This document shows positions 1 through 11,584 of a DNA stretch of 64,000 bases, one piece after another. Below the pieces are notes generated by a model. That model did no database searches. It was not told the DNA's origin and saw only the letters and a program-made list of their open reading frames with translations. The stretch is from Burkholderia seminalis DSM 23518 (lineage in GTDB: Bacteria > Pseudomonadota > Gammaproteobacteria > Burkholderiales > Burkholderiaceae), in contig NZ_CADFDK010000020.1 in assembly GCF_902832885.1 (NCBI RefSeq), positions 26,725 through 90,724 on the forward strand, given 5' to 3'. How positions within the stretch are numbered: the first letter of the stretch is position 1; every line of letters begins with the position of its first letter. A program made the translations under genes and the position numbers.

Positions 1-58
1 GGACCGTGGTATCGACAAAGCGTACGTTCGTCTCGCGAATCGGGCAAGTCACACCGGC

Positions 59-610
59 TCACCCGCGCCGATCGCTCGCCAGCAACCCGTACAACGCGCT
101 GTCCGACACTTCGTCGCCGACGATCCAGCGTTCGCGCAGCAGCCCTTCCCGCGCGAAGCCGAGGCTTTCGAGCAGCCGCGCCGACGCGACGTTGCGCGGA
201 TCGATATCGGCCTCGATCCGGTTCAGCTTCAGCACGCCGAACGCATGCTCGATCACGGCCGTCGCCGCTTCGCGCATGTATCCGCCGCGCCAGAACCTGG
301 GCCGCAGGCTGAAACCGATCTCGGCGCGCCGGCATTGCTCGTGCGCATGGAACAGCACGCATTCGCCGAGCGCCTCGCCGGTTTCGCGCAGTTCGAGCAC
401 GCAGATCAGGTCCTGCCCGCTCGCGGACGTCGTCAGGTTGCGCGCGACGCGCTCCGCGGCCTGCTCGATCCGCGTCATCGGCGAGAACGAGAAATAGCGC
501 ATCGCTTCGGCATCCGACCAGATCTCGAAGAACGCCTGCGCGTCGGCTTCGCGAGGCGGCCTCAGGACGAGGCGGGAGGTATCCAGCGTGACGGGTTCGA
601 ACAGGGGCAT
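59..610 (-). CDS. GNAT-family N-acetyltransferase (RimJ/RimL-like)
   Basis: A 183-residue single-domain acetyltransferase of the GNAT fold, expected to move an acetyl group from acetyl-CoA to an amine, possibly a protein N-terminus or a small molecule. The N-terminal TSRLVLRPPREADA stretch is the usual opening strand of RimJ/RimL-type enzymes, and LGECVLFH, RRAEIGFSLRP and SARLLESLGFAREG mark the central sheet, acetyl-CoA loop and C-terminal helix. The frame continues upstream, but the ATG at 610 was chosen because homology begins there. It is separated from the downstream operon by 173 bp and a hairpin. The substrate cannot be told from sequence. Confidence 0.8.
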   Translation of the reverse strand: MPLFEPVTLDTSRLVLRPPREADAQAFFEIWSDAEAMRYFSFSPMTRIEQAAERVARNLTTSASGQDLICVLELRETGEALGECVLFHAHEQCRRAEIGFSLRPRFWRGGYMREAATAVIEHAFGVLKLNRIEADIDPRNVASARLLESLGFAREGLLRERWIVGDEVSDSALYGLLASDRRG

Positions 611-724
611 GGCAATGGTCTGACGAAATGGCGACCGTGAATTAGAACACGCCAGCCGTCCGTCAACAATTGCGCACCCGAGCGGCCAACCACGCGACAC
701 GACCGGGTCGCCCCGAAACAAGAA

Positions 725-748
725 GGCCCGGGAAACCTCACCCGGGCC
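725..748 (-). terminator. Hairpin after the catabolic operon
   Basis: Perfect 8-bp arms GGCCCGGG / CCCGGGCC around an 8-nt loop, 36 bp past the stop of the MFS gene. On the minus strand the hairpin is followed by a T-rich run (TTCTTGTTT), so it probably ends the 13-kb operon. The T tract is imperfect. Confidence 0.55.
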
Positions 749-783
749 CTTCCGTTCACTTCATCCGCCATCGCGGCATGCGC

Positions 784-2184
784 TCACGCCTCCAGCGCCT
801 CCAGCACCTTCCCCTTCGTCTCGATCCCGACGAAATGCACGGTCACCGCCGCGATCAGCGGCACGATGCCGATCAGGTAGAACGCCGGTGCGAGGTTCCC
901 GCCGATGATCGCGTGCGGCACGACCATCGGCGCGACGAACGACGCGATCTTCAGCCATGCGCTGCCGAGCCCGCAGCCCGACGCGCGGATGCTCGTCGGA
1001 TATTGCTCCGGCGTGTAGACGTACGCGGTGATGAACCCCGACGCCATCAACCCGAGCGACAGCGAGCAGAAGATCGCGACGACGTACACCGACGACGCGT
1101 GATAGACACCCGCGAGCGCCAGCGACAGCGCGCACAGCACGAACGACCACACGATCACCGGCTTGCGGCCGAGCTTGTCGACCAGCAGCGCGGAGGCCAG
1201 CGAGCCGAGCACGCCCATCACCGAGCCGATCACCGCGAGATTCAGCGCGAGCTGCAGCGGTGCGTGATAGAAGTTCTTGTAGATCGTCGGCAGCCACGTC
1301 GACAGCCCGTACTGGATGAACCCGCAGGTCGCCCACAACGTCGCCACCGCGAGCGTGCGCTTGCGATACGCGGCGCGGAACAGGTCGCTCATCCTGCGCT
1401 TCGGATGCTGGCGCACCATCTCGTCGAACGCGGCCGTCTGCGTGACGGGCGGCAGATCGCCGCGCACCGACGCTTCGAACGCGCTCGTCGCGCGCCCGGC
1501 TTCCGCGAGCCGTCCGCGCGACGCGAGCCAGCGCGGCGATTCCGGCACGAGGCGCGTCAGCACGAGCGCCAGGATCAGCGGCAACCCGCCGACGAAGTAC
1601 ATGATTTCCCAGCCGAAGCGCGGCACGAGCCACGCACCGAGCGCCATCGACACGAGCAGCCCGATCGGGAACACGATCTCGTACAGCAGCACGAAACGGC
1701 CGCGGCCATGGGCGCGCGTGATCTCGTTGATGTACGTCGCGGCGACCGGCAGCTCGCCGCCGAGCCCGAGCCCCTGCAGGATCCGCAGCAGCACGAACAC
1801 CTCGAAGGTCGGCGCGAAGCCGCACGCGATGCTGGTGATGCCGATCACGGCCGAGCTCCACGCGATCGCCTTCACGCGACCGTGTTTTTCCGCGAGCGCG
1901 GGAAACAGGAACGCGCCGATCAGCTGGCCGATCGCGCCGGACGCGATCAGCATGCCGATCTGCGTCGGCGACAGTCCCCATTTGTGAATCAGCAACGGCA
2001 GCGTCGCCGCGATCGTGATCACGTCGAAGCCGTCGAAGAATGTCGCGGTGCCGATCAGCACGCGCGCGCGGATCTGCATCGCGTTGGCCGGAAGCCGCTC
2101 GAGCCGCGCGATGATCGCGCCGGGCGTGGAGGCGGCAGCTTCCATCGTGGCGCGACCGGCCACGACGTTGTCGAAAGTGCTCAT
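784..2184 (-). CDS. MFS transporter, probably aromatic-acid:H+ symporter type
   Basis: A 466-residue inner-membrane carrier with about twelve hydrophobic segments and an extended cytoplasmic N-terminus. The first membrane segment contains FFDGFD, the acidic motif typical of the AAHS/aromatic acid branch of the major facilitator superfamily, and the loop after segment 2 has the MFS signature-like LAEKHGRVKA. It is the last gene of the Rieske operon, 27 bp after the reductase, with a GGAG-type ribosome binding site before the ATG at 2184. The context suggests import of the operon's aromatic substrate; the exact substrate is unknown. Confidence 0.85.
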   Translation of the reverse strand: MSTFDNVVAGRATMEAAASTPGAIIARLERLPANAMQIRARVLIGTATFFDGFDVITIAATLPLLIHKWGLSPTQIGMLIASGAIGQLIGAFLFPALAEKHGRVKAIAWSSAVIGITSIACGFAPTFEVFVLLRILQGLGLGGELPVAATYINEITRAHGRGRFVLLYEIVFPIGLLVSMALGAWLVPRFGWEIMYFVGGLPLILALVLTRLVPESPRWLASRGRLAEAGRATSAFEASVRGDLPPVTQTAAFDEMVRQHPKRRMSDLFRAAYRKRTLAVATLWATCGFIQYGLSTWLPTIYKNFYHAPLQLALNLAVIGSVMGVLGSLASALLVDKLGRKPVIVWSFVLCALSLALAGVYHASSVYVVAIFCSLSLGLMASGFITAYVYTPEQYPTSIRASGCGLGSAWLKIASFVAPMVVPHAIIGGNLAPAFYLIGIVPLIAAVTVHFVGIETKGKVLEALEA

Positions 2185-2211
2185 GCGGGGGATCTCCTGG
2201 TCTTTCGCCGG

Positions 2212-3456
2212 TCAGGCAAGCGCTTGGGTTGTGTCTGCCAGGGCTTCCGTATCCACGGCCCGGCCCTGGTTCATCCACTTGCGCGCGAGCTTCAGCTCAC
2301 GTGCGTTGTTCACGGCGATGACACCTCTCACCTGCCCATCGCCCACGAAAAACAGCGTCGCACGGCGCGCGGCGAGCTCGCCGCGCACGACGAGCTGCGC
2401 ATCGGCCGGCAGATCGCCGAGAATCTGCAGGTTCACGTCGTACTGATCGGACCAGAACCACGGAATCTCCGCGTACGGCGCGCGCACGCCGAGCACGGCC
2501 TTCGCCGCCGCGATCGCCTGGTTCTGCGCGTTGGCCCACGATTCGAGCCGCACGCGCCGCTTCAGCCAGCCGTTGTGATGGTTCGCGACGTCGCCGCACG
2601 CGAAAATCGCCGGGTCGCTGGTCGCGCCGAATTCGTCGACGACGATGCCGTCGTCGACCGCCAGCCCCGCATCGCTCGCGAGCGACGCGTTCAGCGCGAG
2701 GCCGATGCCGGCCACCGCGAAATCGGCGTCGATCGTCGTGCCGTCGGCGAGCGTTGCGCGTACCTTCGATGCGTCGTCCGGCTGCGGGTCGAGCGACGCG
2801 AGCGCCGCGCCCGTGCGCACGTCGACCCCGTTCGAGCGATGCAGGTCGAGCAGGAAATCCGACACGATCTGCGGCACCGAGCGGCCGCACAGCCGCGGCG
2901 CGCCTTCGACCACGACGGCGTCGACGCCGAGCTTGCGCGCGGTCGCCGCGACTTCGAGACCGATCCAGCCGCCGCCGATCACGAGCACGCGCCGGCTCGC
3001 ACGCAGTTTCTCGCCGAGCGCGGCCGCTTCGTCGAGCGTGCGCAGGTAATGCAGATTCGGCGTCCTGACGATCGAATCGGGCAGGCGGCGCGACGTGCCG
3101 CCGGTCGCGATCACGAGCCGGTCGTATTCGATCTCGCGCCCGCTCGCGGTCGTCACCACGCGTCGCGCACGGTCGATCGAGGCCGCGCGTTCCGGCTGCC
3201 ACGCCTCGACGTTCAACGCGTCGAATTCGTCGGGACGCACGACGCGCACGGTCTCGATGTCGGCGTCGCCGGCCAGCACGGCCTTGGACAGCGGCGGACG
3301 CTCGTACGGCAGGTGCGGCTCGTCGGCGATCATCACGAGACGGCCCGCGTAGCCTTGCGCGCGCAGCGTCTTCAGCACCCAGCCGGCGGCCTGGCCGCCG
3401 CCGATCACGACGACCGTGCCCGGCGCGGGCTGCGCGGACGTATTCGCTTCGGTCAT
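2212..3456 (-). CDS. FAD/NAD-dependent ferredoxin reductase of a Rieske oxygenase
   Basis: A 414-residue flavoprotein that should pass electrons from NAD(P)H to the Rieske ferredoxin encoded 10 kb upstream in the same operon. It has an N-terminal FAD fold (IGGGQAAG, about residues 18-25), a second dinucleotide fold (VIGGGWIGLEVA), and the FAD-closing ACGDVAN motif, the order seen in BphA4/AndAa-type reductases. The start is ATG at 3456, which overlaps the dioxygenase stop as ATGA; the longer reading frame upstream is not homologous. A cytosolic role is expected. Confidence 0.88.
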   Translation of the reverse strand: MTEANTSAQPAPGTVVVIGGGQAAGWVLKTLRAQGYAGRLVMIADEPHLPYERPPLSKAVLAGDADIETVRVVRPDEFDALNVEAWQPERAASIDRARRVVTTASGREIEYDRLVIATGGTSRRLPDSIVRTPNLHYLRTLDEAAALGEKLRASRRVLVIGGGWIGLEVAATARKLGVDAVVVEGAPRLCGRSVPQIVSDFLLDLHRSNGVDVRTGAALASLDPQPDDASKVRATLADGTTIDADFAVAGIGLALNASLASDAGLAVDDGIVVDEFGATSDPAIFACGDVANHHNGWLKRRVRLESWANAQNQAIAAAKAVLGVRAPYAEIPWFWSDQYDVNLQILGDLPADAQLVVRGELAARRATLFFVGDGQVRGVIAVNNARELKLARKWMNQGRAVDTEALADTTQALA

Positions 3457-4415
3457 GATTTGCGCTCCGTCATGAACTTGCCTTCCGGCGCCTGCGCGTG
3501 CTTCTGCCGGCGCGTGTTGCCGTCGAGGCCGCCGTCGACGGCCCATTCGGCGAACACGGTCGGGCCCGGCTCGAATTCGCGCGGCTGCCATTCGGGCGTC
3601 AGCATGTCTTCGTCCGCGTAGTATTCGATCAGGCCGCCGGCGGGGTTCTGGAAGTACCAGAAGTACGCGGACGACACGGGGTGCCGCCCCGGACCGAGTT
3701 GCGTTTCCCAGCCGCAGCGGTCGATGTGCATGCCGCCGCCGAACACTTCATGGATGTCGCGCACGGTGAACGCGACGTGGTTCAGGCCACGCTTGCCCGT
3801 CGGCAGCGCGAGCAGGAACAGGTCGTGGTGGCCGCCGTGCGGCGCGCAGCGCATGAACGCGCCGCGGCCCGGGTAGCGGTCCGACGTCTCGAAGCCGAGC
3901 AGTTCGTGATAGAACTTTTCCTGCGCGTCGAGGCAGTTCGTGAAGAACACGACATGCCCGACCTCGACCGGCTCCGCGCGTGCATAGATCGGGCTCGGCT
4001 GGTCGACGCGCAGCGTCCGGCCCCACACGTTCGACGGCGAGCCCGTGATGTCGAGGGCGCGCTTGCGCGTGACTTCGATGCGGATCGCCATGCCGTTCGG
4101 GTCGATACAGCCGACCGCATCGTCCTGCGCGTAATAGCCGGGCTGGCCGGCGAGTGTCGTGCGCAGCGCGTCGAGTTCGCCCTGCGTCGCGACGCCCCAC
4201 GTGACTTCCCGCAGCGTCGGACCCGCCTCGAATGCCGGCGGCAGCGCCGGATCGTCGGCCTTGACGGCCAGCACGGTGCAGCCGTTCAGCGTCTCGAAAC
4301 GCGCACGCGTGTCGTCGTACGCGATTTCCTTCAGCCCCCAGTCGGCGAAAAAGCGCCGGCAGGTCGCGAGATCGTCGACGCCGTACGTGATCTGCTCGAT
4401 TCCCAAAATGCTCAT
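3453..4415 (-). CDS. Type I extradiol ring-cleavage dioxygenase (VOC fold)
   Basis: A 320-residue two-domain vicinal-oxygen-chelate protein of the 2,3-dihydroxybiphenyl 1,2-dioxygenase / catechol 2,3-dioxygenase family, which opens catechols next to the diol using Fe(II). The C-terminal domain keeps the 2-His-1-Glu iron triad: His154 in VGHVVFF, His213 in GLNHVAF and Glu264 in GLIEYY. The N-terminal domain is the usual degenerate copy. It overlaps the reductase by 4 bp and lies 18 bp after the aldehyde dehydrogenase. Together with the hydrolase in the operon this implies meta-cleavage; the catechol itself is unknown. Confidence 0.88.
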   Translation of the reverse strand: MSILGIEQITYGVDDLATCRRFFADWGLKEIAYDDTRARFETLNGCTVLAVKADDPALPPAFEAGPTLREVTWGVATQGELDALRTTLAGQPGYYAQDDAVGCIDPNGMAIRIEVTRKRALDITGSPSNVWGRTLRVDQPSPIYARAEPVEVGHVVFFTNCLDAQEKFYHELLGFETSDRYPGRGAFMRCAPHGGHHDLFLLALPTGKRGLNHVAFTVRDIHEVFGGGMHIDRCGWETQLGPGRHPVSSAYFWYFQNPAGGLIEYYADEDMLTPEWQPREFEPGPTVFAEWAVDGGLDGNTRRQKHAQAPEGKFMTERKS

Positions 4416-4433
4416 TGCGTCATTCCCCTTCGC

Positions 4434-5924
4434 TCAGTTCGCCCACGGCAGCGGCGCGTCGTTCAAGCCCCAGTAGAGGCTCTTCTGCTGCATGTACTCG
4501 CGGATGCCGAGACGCCCTTTCTCGCGCCCCATTCCGCTCTCCTTCCAGCCCGAGAACGGCGTGGAAATCGAAAACAGCTTGTACGTGTTGATCCATACGG
4601 TGCCCGTTTCGAGCGCGCGCGCGATGCGCCAGGCGCGCTTGTAGTCGCGCGTCCAGATGCCGGCCGCGAGGCCGAACACGCTGTCGTTCGCCTGCGCGAT
4701 CAGCGACGCTTCGTCGTCGAACGGCATCGCGACGAGCACGGGCCCGAAGATTTCTTCCTGGCAGATGCGTGCACTGTTCGGCAAGCCTTCGAGAATCGTC
4801 GGCTGATAGAAGAAGCCGTTCTCGCGCCCGTCGCCCGACGGCCGCTCGCCGCCGCACAGCAGGCGGCCGCCTTCCTCGAGACCGAGCGCGACGTAGCGCT
4901 CCACCGATTCGCGATGCTTCGCGGTGATCAGCGGCCCCATCTGCGTGTCGGGCCGCGTCGGGTCGCCCACGCGCAGCTTGCGGGCGCCGGCCACCAGGCG
5001 CTTCATGAATTCGTCGGCCACCGCGCGCTGCACGAACAGCCGCGAACCGGCGATGCACGCTTCGCCCGACGAGCTGAAGATGCCGTACAGCACGCCGTTG
5101 ACCGCGTGATCGAGATCGGCGTCGTCGCAGACGATCGTCGGCGACTTGCCGCCGAGTTCGAGCGACACCGGCATCAGCTTCTCGGCCGCGAGGCGCGCGA
5201 TGCCGCGGCCCACTTCGGTGCCGCCCGTGAACGACACCTTCTTCACCAGCGGATGGCGCACGAGCACGTCGCCGATCACCGAGCCCTTGCCCGGCAGCAC
5301 GCTCAGCACGCCCTTCGGCACGCCGGCTTCCTCGCAGATGCGCGCCAGCGCGAGCGACACGAGCGGCGTGACTTCGGCCGGCTTGAGCACGACCGCGTTG
5401 CCGCCGGCGAGCGCCGGCGCGAGCTTCTGCGCATCGGACGCGATCGGCGAATTCCACGGCGTGATGGCCGCGATCACGCCGATCGGCTCGTACACGCTCA
5501 TCGTCAGGTAATCGCCGCGCGACGGCGTCAGTTCCTCGTCGAGCGTCTCGAGGCACGCCGCGAAATAGCGGAACGTGTTCGCCGCACTCGCCACCAGCAC
5601 GCGCGTCTCGCCGATCGGCTTGCCGTTGTCGCGGCGCTGCAGATTCGCGAGCGCCTCGTGGCGCTGCATGATCAGGTCGGCAATGCGGTACAGCACCTGC
5701 GCGCGCTGGTGCGGCTTCAGCCCGGCCCAGTCGGCGCGACGCCAGGCGGCGTCGGCGGCCTCGACGGCTTCGGCCGCGTCTTCCGCGTTCGCCGTCGACA
5801 CTTCCATGTTCAGCGACTGGTCGGCCGGATAAATGCTCGCGTAGGGCTCGCCACGGCCGCGCCGCCACTCGCCGCCCACCAGGATGGTGCCGTCGGGTAC
5901 GAGGCTGGTATCGAAAGGAGTCAT
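4434..5924 (-). CDS. NAD(P)+-dependent aldehyde dehydrogenase
   Basis: A 496-residue enzyme of the ALDH superfamily, normal length. All catalytic features are present: Asn158 in ITPWN, Lys181 in VVLKPAE, general base Glu256 in LELGGKSP and nucleophile Cys290 in GEACIAGSR. It would oxidise an aldehyde (an aromatic aldehyde, a muconic semialdehyde or a product of the neighbouring ThDP decarboxylase) to the acid. It is closest in look to betaine/vanillin/hydroxymuconic-semialdehyde dehydrogenases, but the substrate cannot be fixed from sequence. Seventy-two bp separate it from the aspartate-dehydrogenase-like gene. Confidence 0.88.
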   Translation of the reverse strand: MTPFDTSLVPDGTILVGGEWRRGRGEPYASIYPADQSLNMEVSTANAEDAAEAVEAADAAWRRADWAGLKPHQRAQVLYRIADLIMQRHEALANLQRRDNGKPIGETRVLVASAANTFRYFAACLETLDEELTPSRGDYLTMSVYEPIGVIAAITPWNSPIASDAQKLAPALAGGNAVVLKPAEVTPLVSLALARICEEAGVPKGVLSVLPGKGSVIGDVLVRHPLVKKVSFTGGTEVGRGIARLAAEKLMPVSLELGGKSPTIVCDDADLDHAVNGVLYGIFSSSGEACIAGSRLFVQRAVADEFMKRLVAGARKLRVGDPTRPDTQMGPLITAKHRESVERYVALGLEEGGRLLCGGERPSGDGRENGFFYQPTILEGLPNSARICQEEIFGPVLVAMPFDDEASLIAQANDSVFGLAAGIWTRDYKRAWRIARALETGTVWINTYKLFSISTPFSGWKESGMGREKGRLGIREYMQQKSLYWGLNDAPLPWAN

Positions 5925-5996
5925 GTCACAAGTCCCACAATTCTGTGTCTGCGCGTCCGCCCTCGCCGTGGCGCGGGCGGACGGTCCAAGGCCCGG

Positions 5997-8464
<2,468 letters not shown>

Positions 8465-8472
<8 letters not shown>

Positions 8473-9262
8473 GGCGTGCAAAGCCTCCAGAAACGTCGAT
8501 ATGGCTGCCCGTCGTGTACGACGACAGATGCGTTGCGAGATAAAAGAGTGCCCAGGCGGCCTCGTCAGGCTTGCCGAAGCGGTTCAGCGGAATGTTCTTC
8601 TTGCGGGCGAGCGCGCCCGTCCAGTCGTCCCAGCTTTCGCCGGGCTGCGCCTGCGTGTCGTAGCGACGGCGCCACTGCCCCGACTCGACGATGCCGATCA
8701 GGATCGAGTTCACGCGGATGCGCTGCGGCGCCAGTTCGGTCGCGAGCGACTTCACGAGGCTTAGCACGCCCGCGCGCGCCGACGACGTCGCGACCATGTG
8801 CGGCTCCGGCTGCAGCGCGAGCAGCGAGTTCACGCACGTGATCGTCGGCGCCTGCGCGTCGCGCAGCAGCGGCAGGAACGCGCGCGTCGGGCGGATGATG
8901 CTGAAGTACTTCAGCTCGAGTTCTTCGCGCCATGCGTCGTCGGTCGTATCGGCGAAGGTCGACACGCGACCCTGGCCGGCGTTGTTGACCAGCATGTCGG
9001 CACGGCCGAAGCGCGCCGATACCGCCTGCGCGAATGCGGCCACGTCGGCTTCGTCGAGCACGTTGCAGCGCGCGGCGAGCAGTTGCGCGCCCGGGTATTT
9101 CCCGCCGAGCATCGCTTCGGCGCGCGCCAGGCGGTCGCCGTCGCGGCCGCAGATTGCAACCGACGCGCCCGCTTGCAGGAACCGTTCGGCCGTCGCGAGG
9201 CCGATGCCGGACGAACCGCCCGTCACCACCGCGACCTGCCCGGTCAGATCGATCTGAATCAT
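8465..9262 (-). CDS. Short-chain dehydrogenase-like protein lacking the usual Tyr-Lys pair
   Basis: A 265-residue classical-length SDR with an intact nucleotide-binding start (VVTGGSSGIG, residues 12-21) and NNAG at 93-96. At the active site, however, the expected YxxxK is TSSAR: Thr159 stands where Tyr should be and Arg163 where Lys should be, with Ser146 still in VNSLL. The C-terminal FGKPDEAAWALFYLA and SGGF motifs are normal. It may bind NAD(P) and a substrate without ordinary hydride-transfer chemistry, or use other residues. The ATG overlaps the IclR stop as ATGA. Confidence 0.82.
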
Positions 9263-10116
9263 CGGAGTCCTAAAGCCTTCAGAAACGTGTGCTCGTCATC
9301 CGAGCGGTAATTGAGCCGCCGCGACAATTCCGCCGCCGCGCGCTGCACCTTGTCGATCAGCCCGTCCGCGATCAGCGCCGCGTCAATCTCCGGACGCGGC
9401 ACCGTCACCGTGATGCACGCGACGATCTTCTGCGTCTCGTTGCGCACCGGCGCCGTGACCACCGAGATGCCGCGCTCGAACGACGAATTGCTGACGCCGT
9501 AGCCGCGCAGCGCATCCTCGCGGATCACGTCGTACAGCGCGTCGACCGTTTCCGGCGTCGCGCTCGTCATCCGGGTCAGCGCGCCGTCCGGATACAGCGC
9601 ATGCAGCTCCTTCAGCGACAGGTCGCCCATCAGCACATGGCCGTGGGTCGTCGCATGCGCGGGCAGGCGCGTGCCGACGTTCACGCGGATCGAGCTGAAC
9701 ACCGGCGACTGGCTCTGCGCCTTTGCGACGAACACCACGTCGCGGCCGTCGCGGATCACGATGTGCGTCGTGAAGCCGGTCGCATCGCGCAGGCTTTCGA
9801 TCACCGGCAGGCCGAGATCGGTCAGCTCCAGCGAGCTCAGGTATTCGAAGCCGAGCCGCAACACGGCGATGCCGAGCTTGTAGTTGCGATCCTTGTCCGC
9901 ACGCTCGAGAAAGCCGAGCGATTCGAGCGTCTGCAGCAGACGGAACACCGTCGTGCGCGGAATGCCGAGCCGCTTCGACAGTTCGGGCGCGCCGAGCACC
10001 GGCTCGCGCGGCGAGAATTCGGCCAGAATCCGCAGCCCGCGTTCGAGGCCCGGCACCACATAGTTCGCGTCGGCCTTCGCGTGTTCGGATGCCGGTCGTT
10101 GCAGCGGTTCGCTCAT
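9259..10116 (-). CDS. IclR-family transcriptional regulator, embedded in the operon
   Basis: A 285-residue regulator with an N-terminal winged helix (GAPELSKRLGIPRTTVFRLL, about residues 42-61) and the IclR effector-binding domain, including THGHVLMGDL and the C-terminal ITVTVPR strand. It is a close paralogue of the IclR gene at 15743-16636. It overlaps the hydrolase upstream and the SDR downstream by 4 bp each, so it is co-transcribed with the genes it probably controls. The inverted repeats at 14158 and 14444 are its candidate operators. Whether it represses or activates is not visible from the protein. Confidence 0.88.
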   Translation of the reverse strand: MSEPLQRPASEHAKADANYVVPGLERGLRILAEFSPREPVLGAPELSKRLGIPRTTVFRLLQTLESLGFLERADKDRNYKLGIAVLRLGFEYLSSLELTDLGLPVIESLRDATGFTTHIVIRDGRDVVFVAKAQSQSPVFSSIRVNVGTRLPAHATTHGHVLMGDLSLKELHALYPDGALTRMTSATPETVDALYDVIREDALRGYGVSNSSFERGISVVTAPVRNETQKIVACITVTVPRPEIDAALIADGLIDKVQRAAAELSRRLNYRSDDEHTFLKALGLR

Positions 10117-11009
10117 GCCAGCCCCCGCTGTGGGTCGCATTGACGGCAGAAACCGTCGATCAAGGCGGAATAAACGGCCGGCGCTTCCACGTAGCCGGCG
10201 TGGCCTGCTTGCGGAATCACCTGCAGCGCGACGTGCGCGGCCGCGGCGATCCGCTCGCACGCGGCGGGCGGCGTGATCGCGTCGTGCGCGCCGACGGCCA
10301 CGGCCGTGCGGCCGCGAAAGCCGGCGAGATCGGTCGCGAGATCGGCATTCGCGAGCAGGTGCGTGGCCTGCGCGTAGCCGGCCGGCACGATGCGCGCCAT
10401 GTTCCAGCGCACCCACGCCTTCGCTTCCTCGTTCGCGAAACCGGACAGCATGTTGCCGCTGCGCTGCTCGGCGAGCCCGGCCGGACCGAGCGCCGCGAGC
10501 ATCGCGAGCCGCGCGTCGCGGCGCGCGTCGCGCGTATCGGCCGGCGCGCTGCCGTAACCGCCCGCGGGCGATACCAGCAGCAGGCCGGCGATCCGCGCAG
10601 GCACCGCGCGGGCGAGACCGCCCGCGACGATCGCGCCGAGCGAATGACCGACCAGCACGCAGCGTTCGATGCCGAGTGCCTCGAGCCACGCGTTCAGCGA
10701 TGCCGCGTAATCGGCGGCATCCGGCGACGCGCCGTGCACGGGCGTCGACACGCCGTAACCGGGCGCATCCCATGCGAGCACGCGCCGCGACGCGCCGAGC
10801 GTGTCGAGCTGGCGAACCCACGATGCGGCGCCCGAGCCGATCCCGTGCAGCAGCACGACGGGCAGCGCGCGGCCCGCATGCTGCGCGCCGGCCTCGCGGT
10901 AACCGATCGTGCCCGCCGCGCCGGCCGCGCAACGCTGCTCGGGAAACTGCCCGAGCAGCGCGGCGAACGCCGCGGTGCGGTCGCGTTCACGTTTGTCGAT
11001 GACACTCAT
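10113..11009 (-). CDS. Alpha/beta hydrolase, probable meta-cleavage product hydrolase
   Basis: A 298-residue alpha/beta-fold hydrolase. The nucleophile elbow is GHSLG with Ser123, the oxyanion region is LLHGIGSG (about 53-60), the acid is in GAHD and the base histidine in AGHAGY near the C-terminus. BphD/MhpC-type enzymes of this pattern hydrolyse the C-C bond of the ring-opened product, which fits the extradiol dioxygenase in the same operon. A generic esterase cannot be excluded. It ends in a 4-bp overlap with the IclR gene. Confidence 0.83.
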   Translation of the reverse strand: MSVIDKRERDRTAAFAALLGQFPEQRCAAGAAGTIGYREAGAQHAGRALPVVLLHGIGSGAASWVRQLDTLGASRRVLAWDAPGYGVSTPVHGASPDAADYAASLNAWLEALGIERCVLVGHSLGAIVAGGLARAVPARIAGLLLVSPAGGYGSAPADTRDARRDARLAMLAALGPAGLAEQRSGNMLSGFANEEAKAWVRWNMARIVPAGYAQATHLLANADLATDLAGFRGRTAVAVGAHDAITPPAACERIAAAAHVALQVIPQAGHAGYVEAPAVYSALIDGFCRQCDPQRGLA

Positions 11010-11027
11010 TGCTTCACCGGCTCCGTC

Positions 11028-11555
11028 TCAACGCTTGATCTTCGCGAGCGGCGAATCGGGCGGATACGTCGGCGTGATCGGCTTCGGTGACCCGAGCATC
11101 ACGCACATCAGCGCATCTTCCTCGCCAACGTTGATTTCCGTGCGATACACGCCCGGCGGCACCGAGATCAGGTCGCGCTCGCCGAGGATCGCTTCCCATG
11201 TCTCGCCGTCGCGCTCGCAGATGACCTTCATCTTGCCGCGCAGCACGAAGAAGATTTCCTCGACGTCGGTGTGGATGTGGCTCGGGCCGATGTTGCCGGC
11301 CGGAATGACCATCGTCGAGAACGTGAAGCCGCCGGCCGGCACCGTGTTGACGTCCTTCGCGACGCCCGTGCCGCCCGTGCCGACGTAGCGCATCTGCGCG
11401 CGGCGGTACTTCGGGTCGTAGTCGGCCTGGAACTTCAGCGCGTCCCAGTCGTAGCGCCGCGTCGCGTAACGCGCGACACGCCCTTCCATCCAGTCGTTGA
11501 AGCTTGCGCCTTCCGGCTGGTCCCACGACTTGCGTTCGAGATCGGCGTCCGCCAT
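11028..11555 (-). CDS. Cupin-domain protein
   Basis: A 175-residue single-cupin protein. The metal-binding motif is PSHIHTDVEE (His93, His95, Glu99 or Glu100), and SVPPGVYR forms the second cupin motif. An in-frame ATG lies five codons earlier at 11570, but AAGGAG sits inside those codons at the right distance from the ATG at 11555, which therefore decides the start. Cupins in catabolic operons can be small dioxygenases, isomerases or substrate sensors; none is favoured by the sequence. Genes flank it at 18 and 29 bp. Confidence 0.8.
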   Translation of the reverse strand: MADADLERKSWDQPEGASFNDWMEGRVARYATRRYDWDALKFQADYDPKYRRAQMRYVGTGGTGVAKDVNTVPAGGFTFSTMVIPAGNIGPSHIHTDVEEIFFVLRGKMKVICERDGETWEAILGERDLISVPPGVYRTEINVGEEDALMCVMLGSPKPITPTYPPDSPLAKIKR

Positions 11556-11584
11556 CGTCCACTCCTTCATTCAGTGTGAAAACA

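Noticed and set aside
670-3621. 983-codon open frame on the plus strand
   Set aside because: Antisense to the MFS and reductase genes; arginine- and histidine-rich composition typical of a GC-rich shadow frame, no domain.
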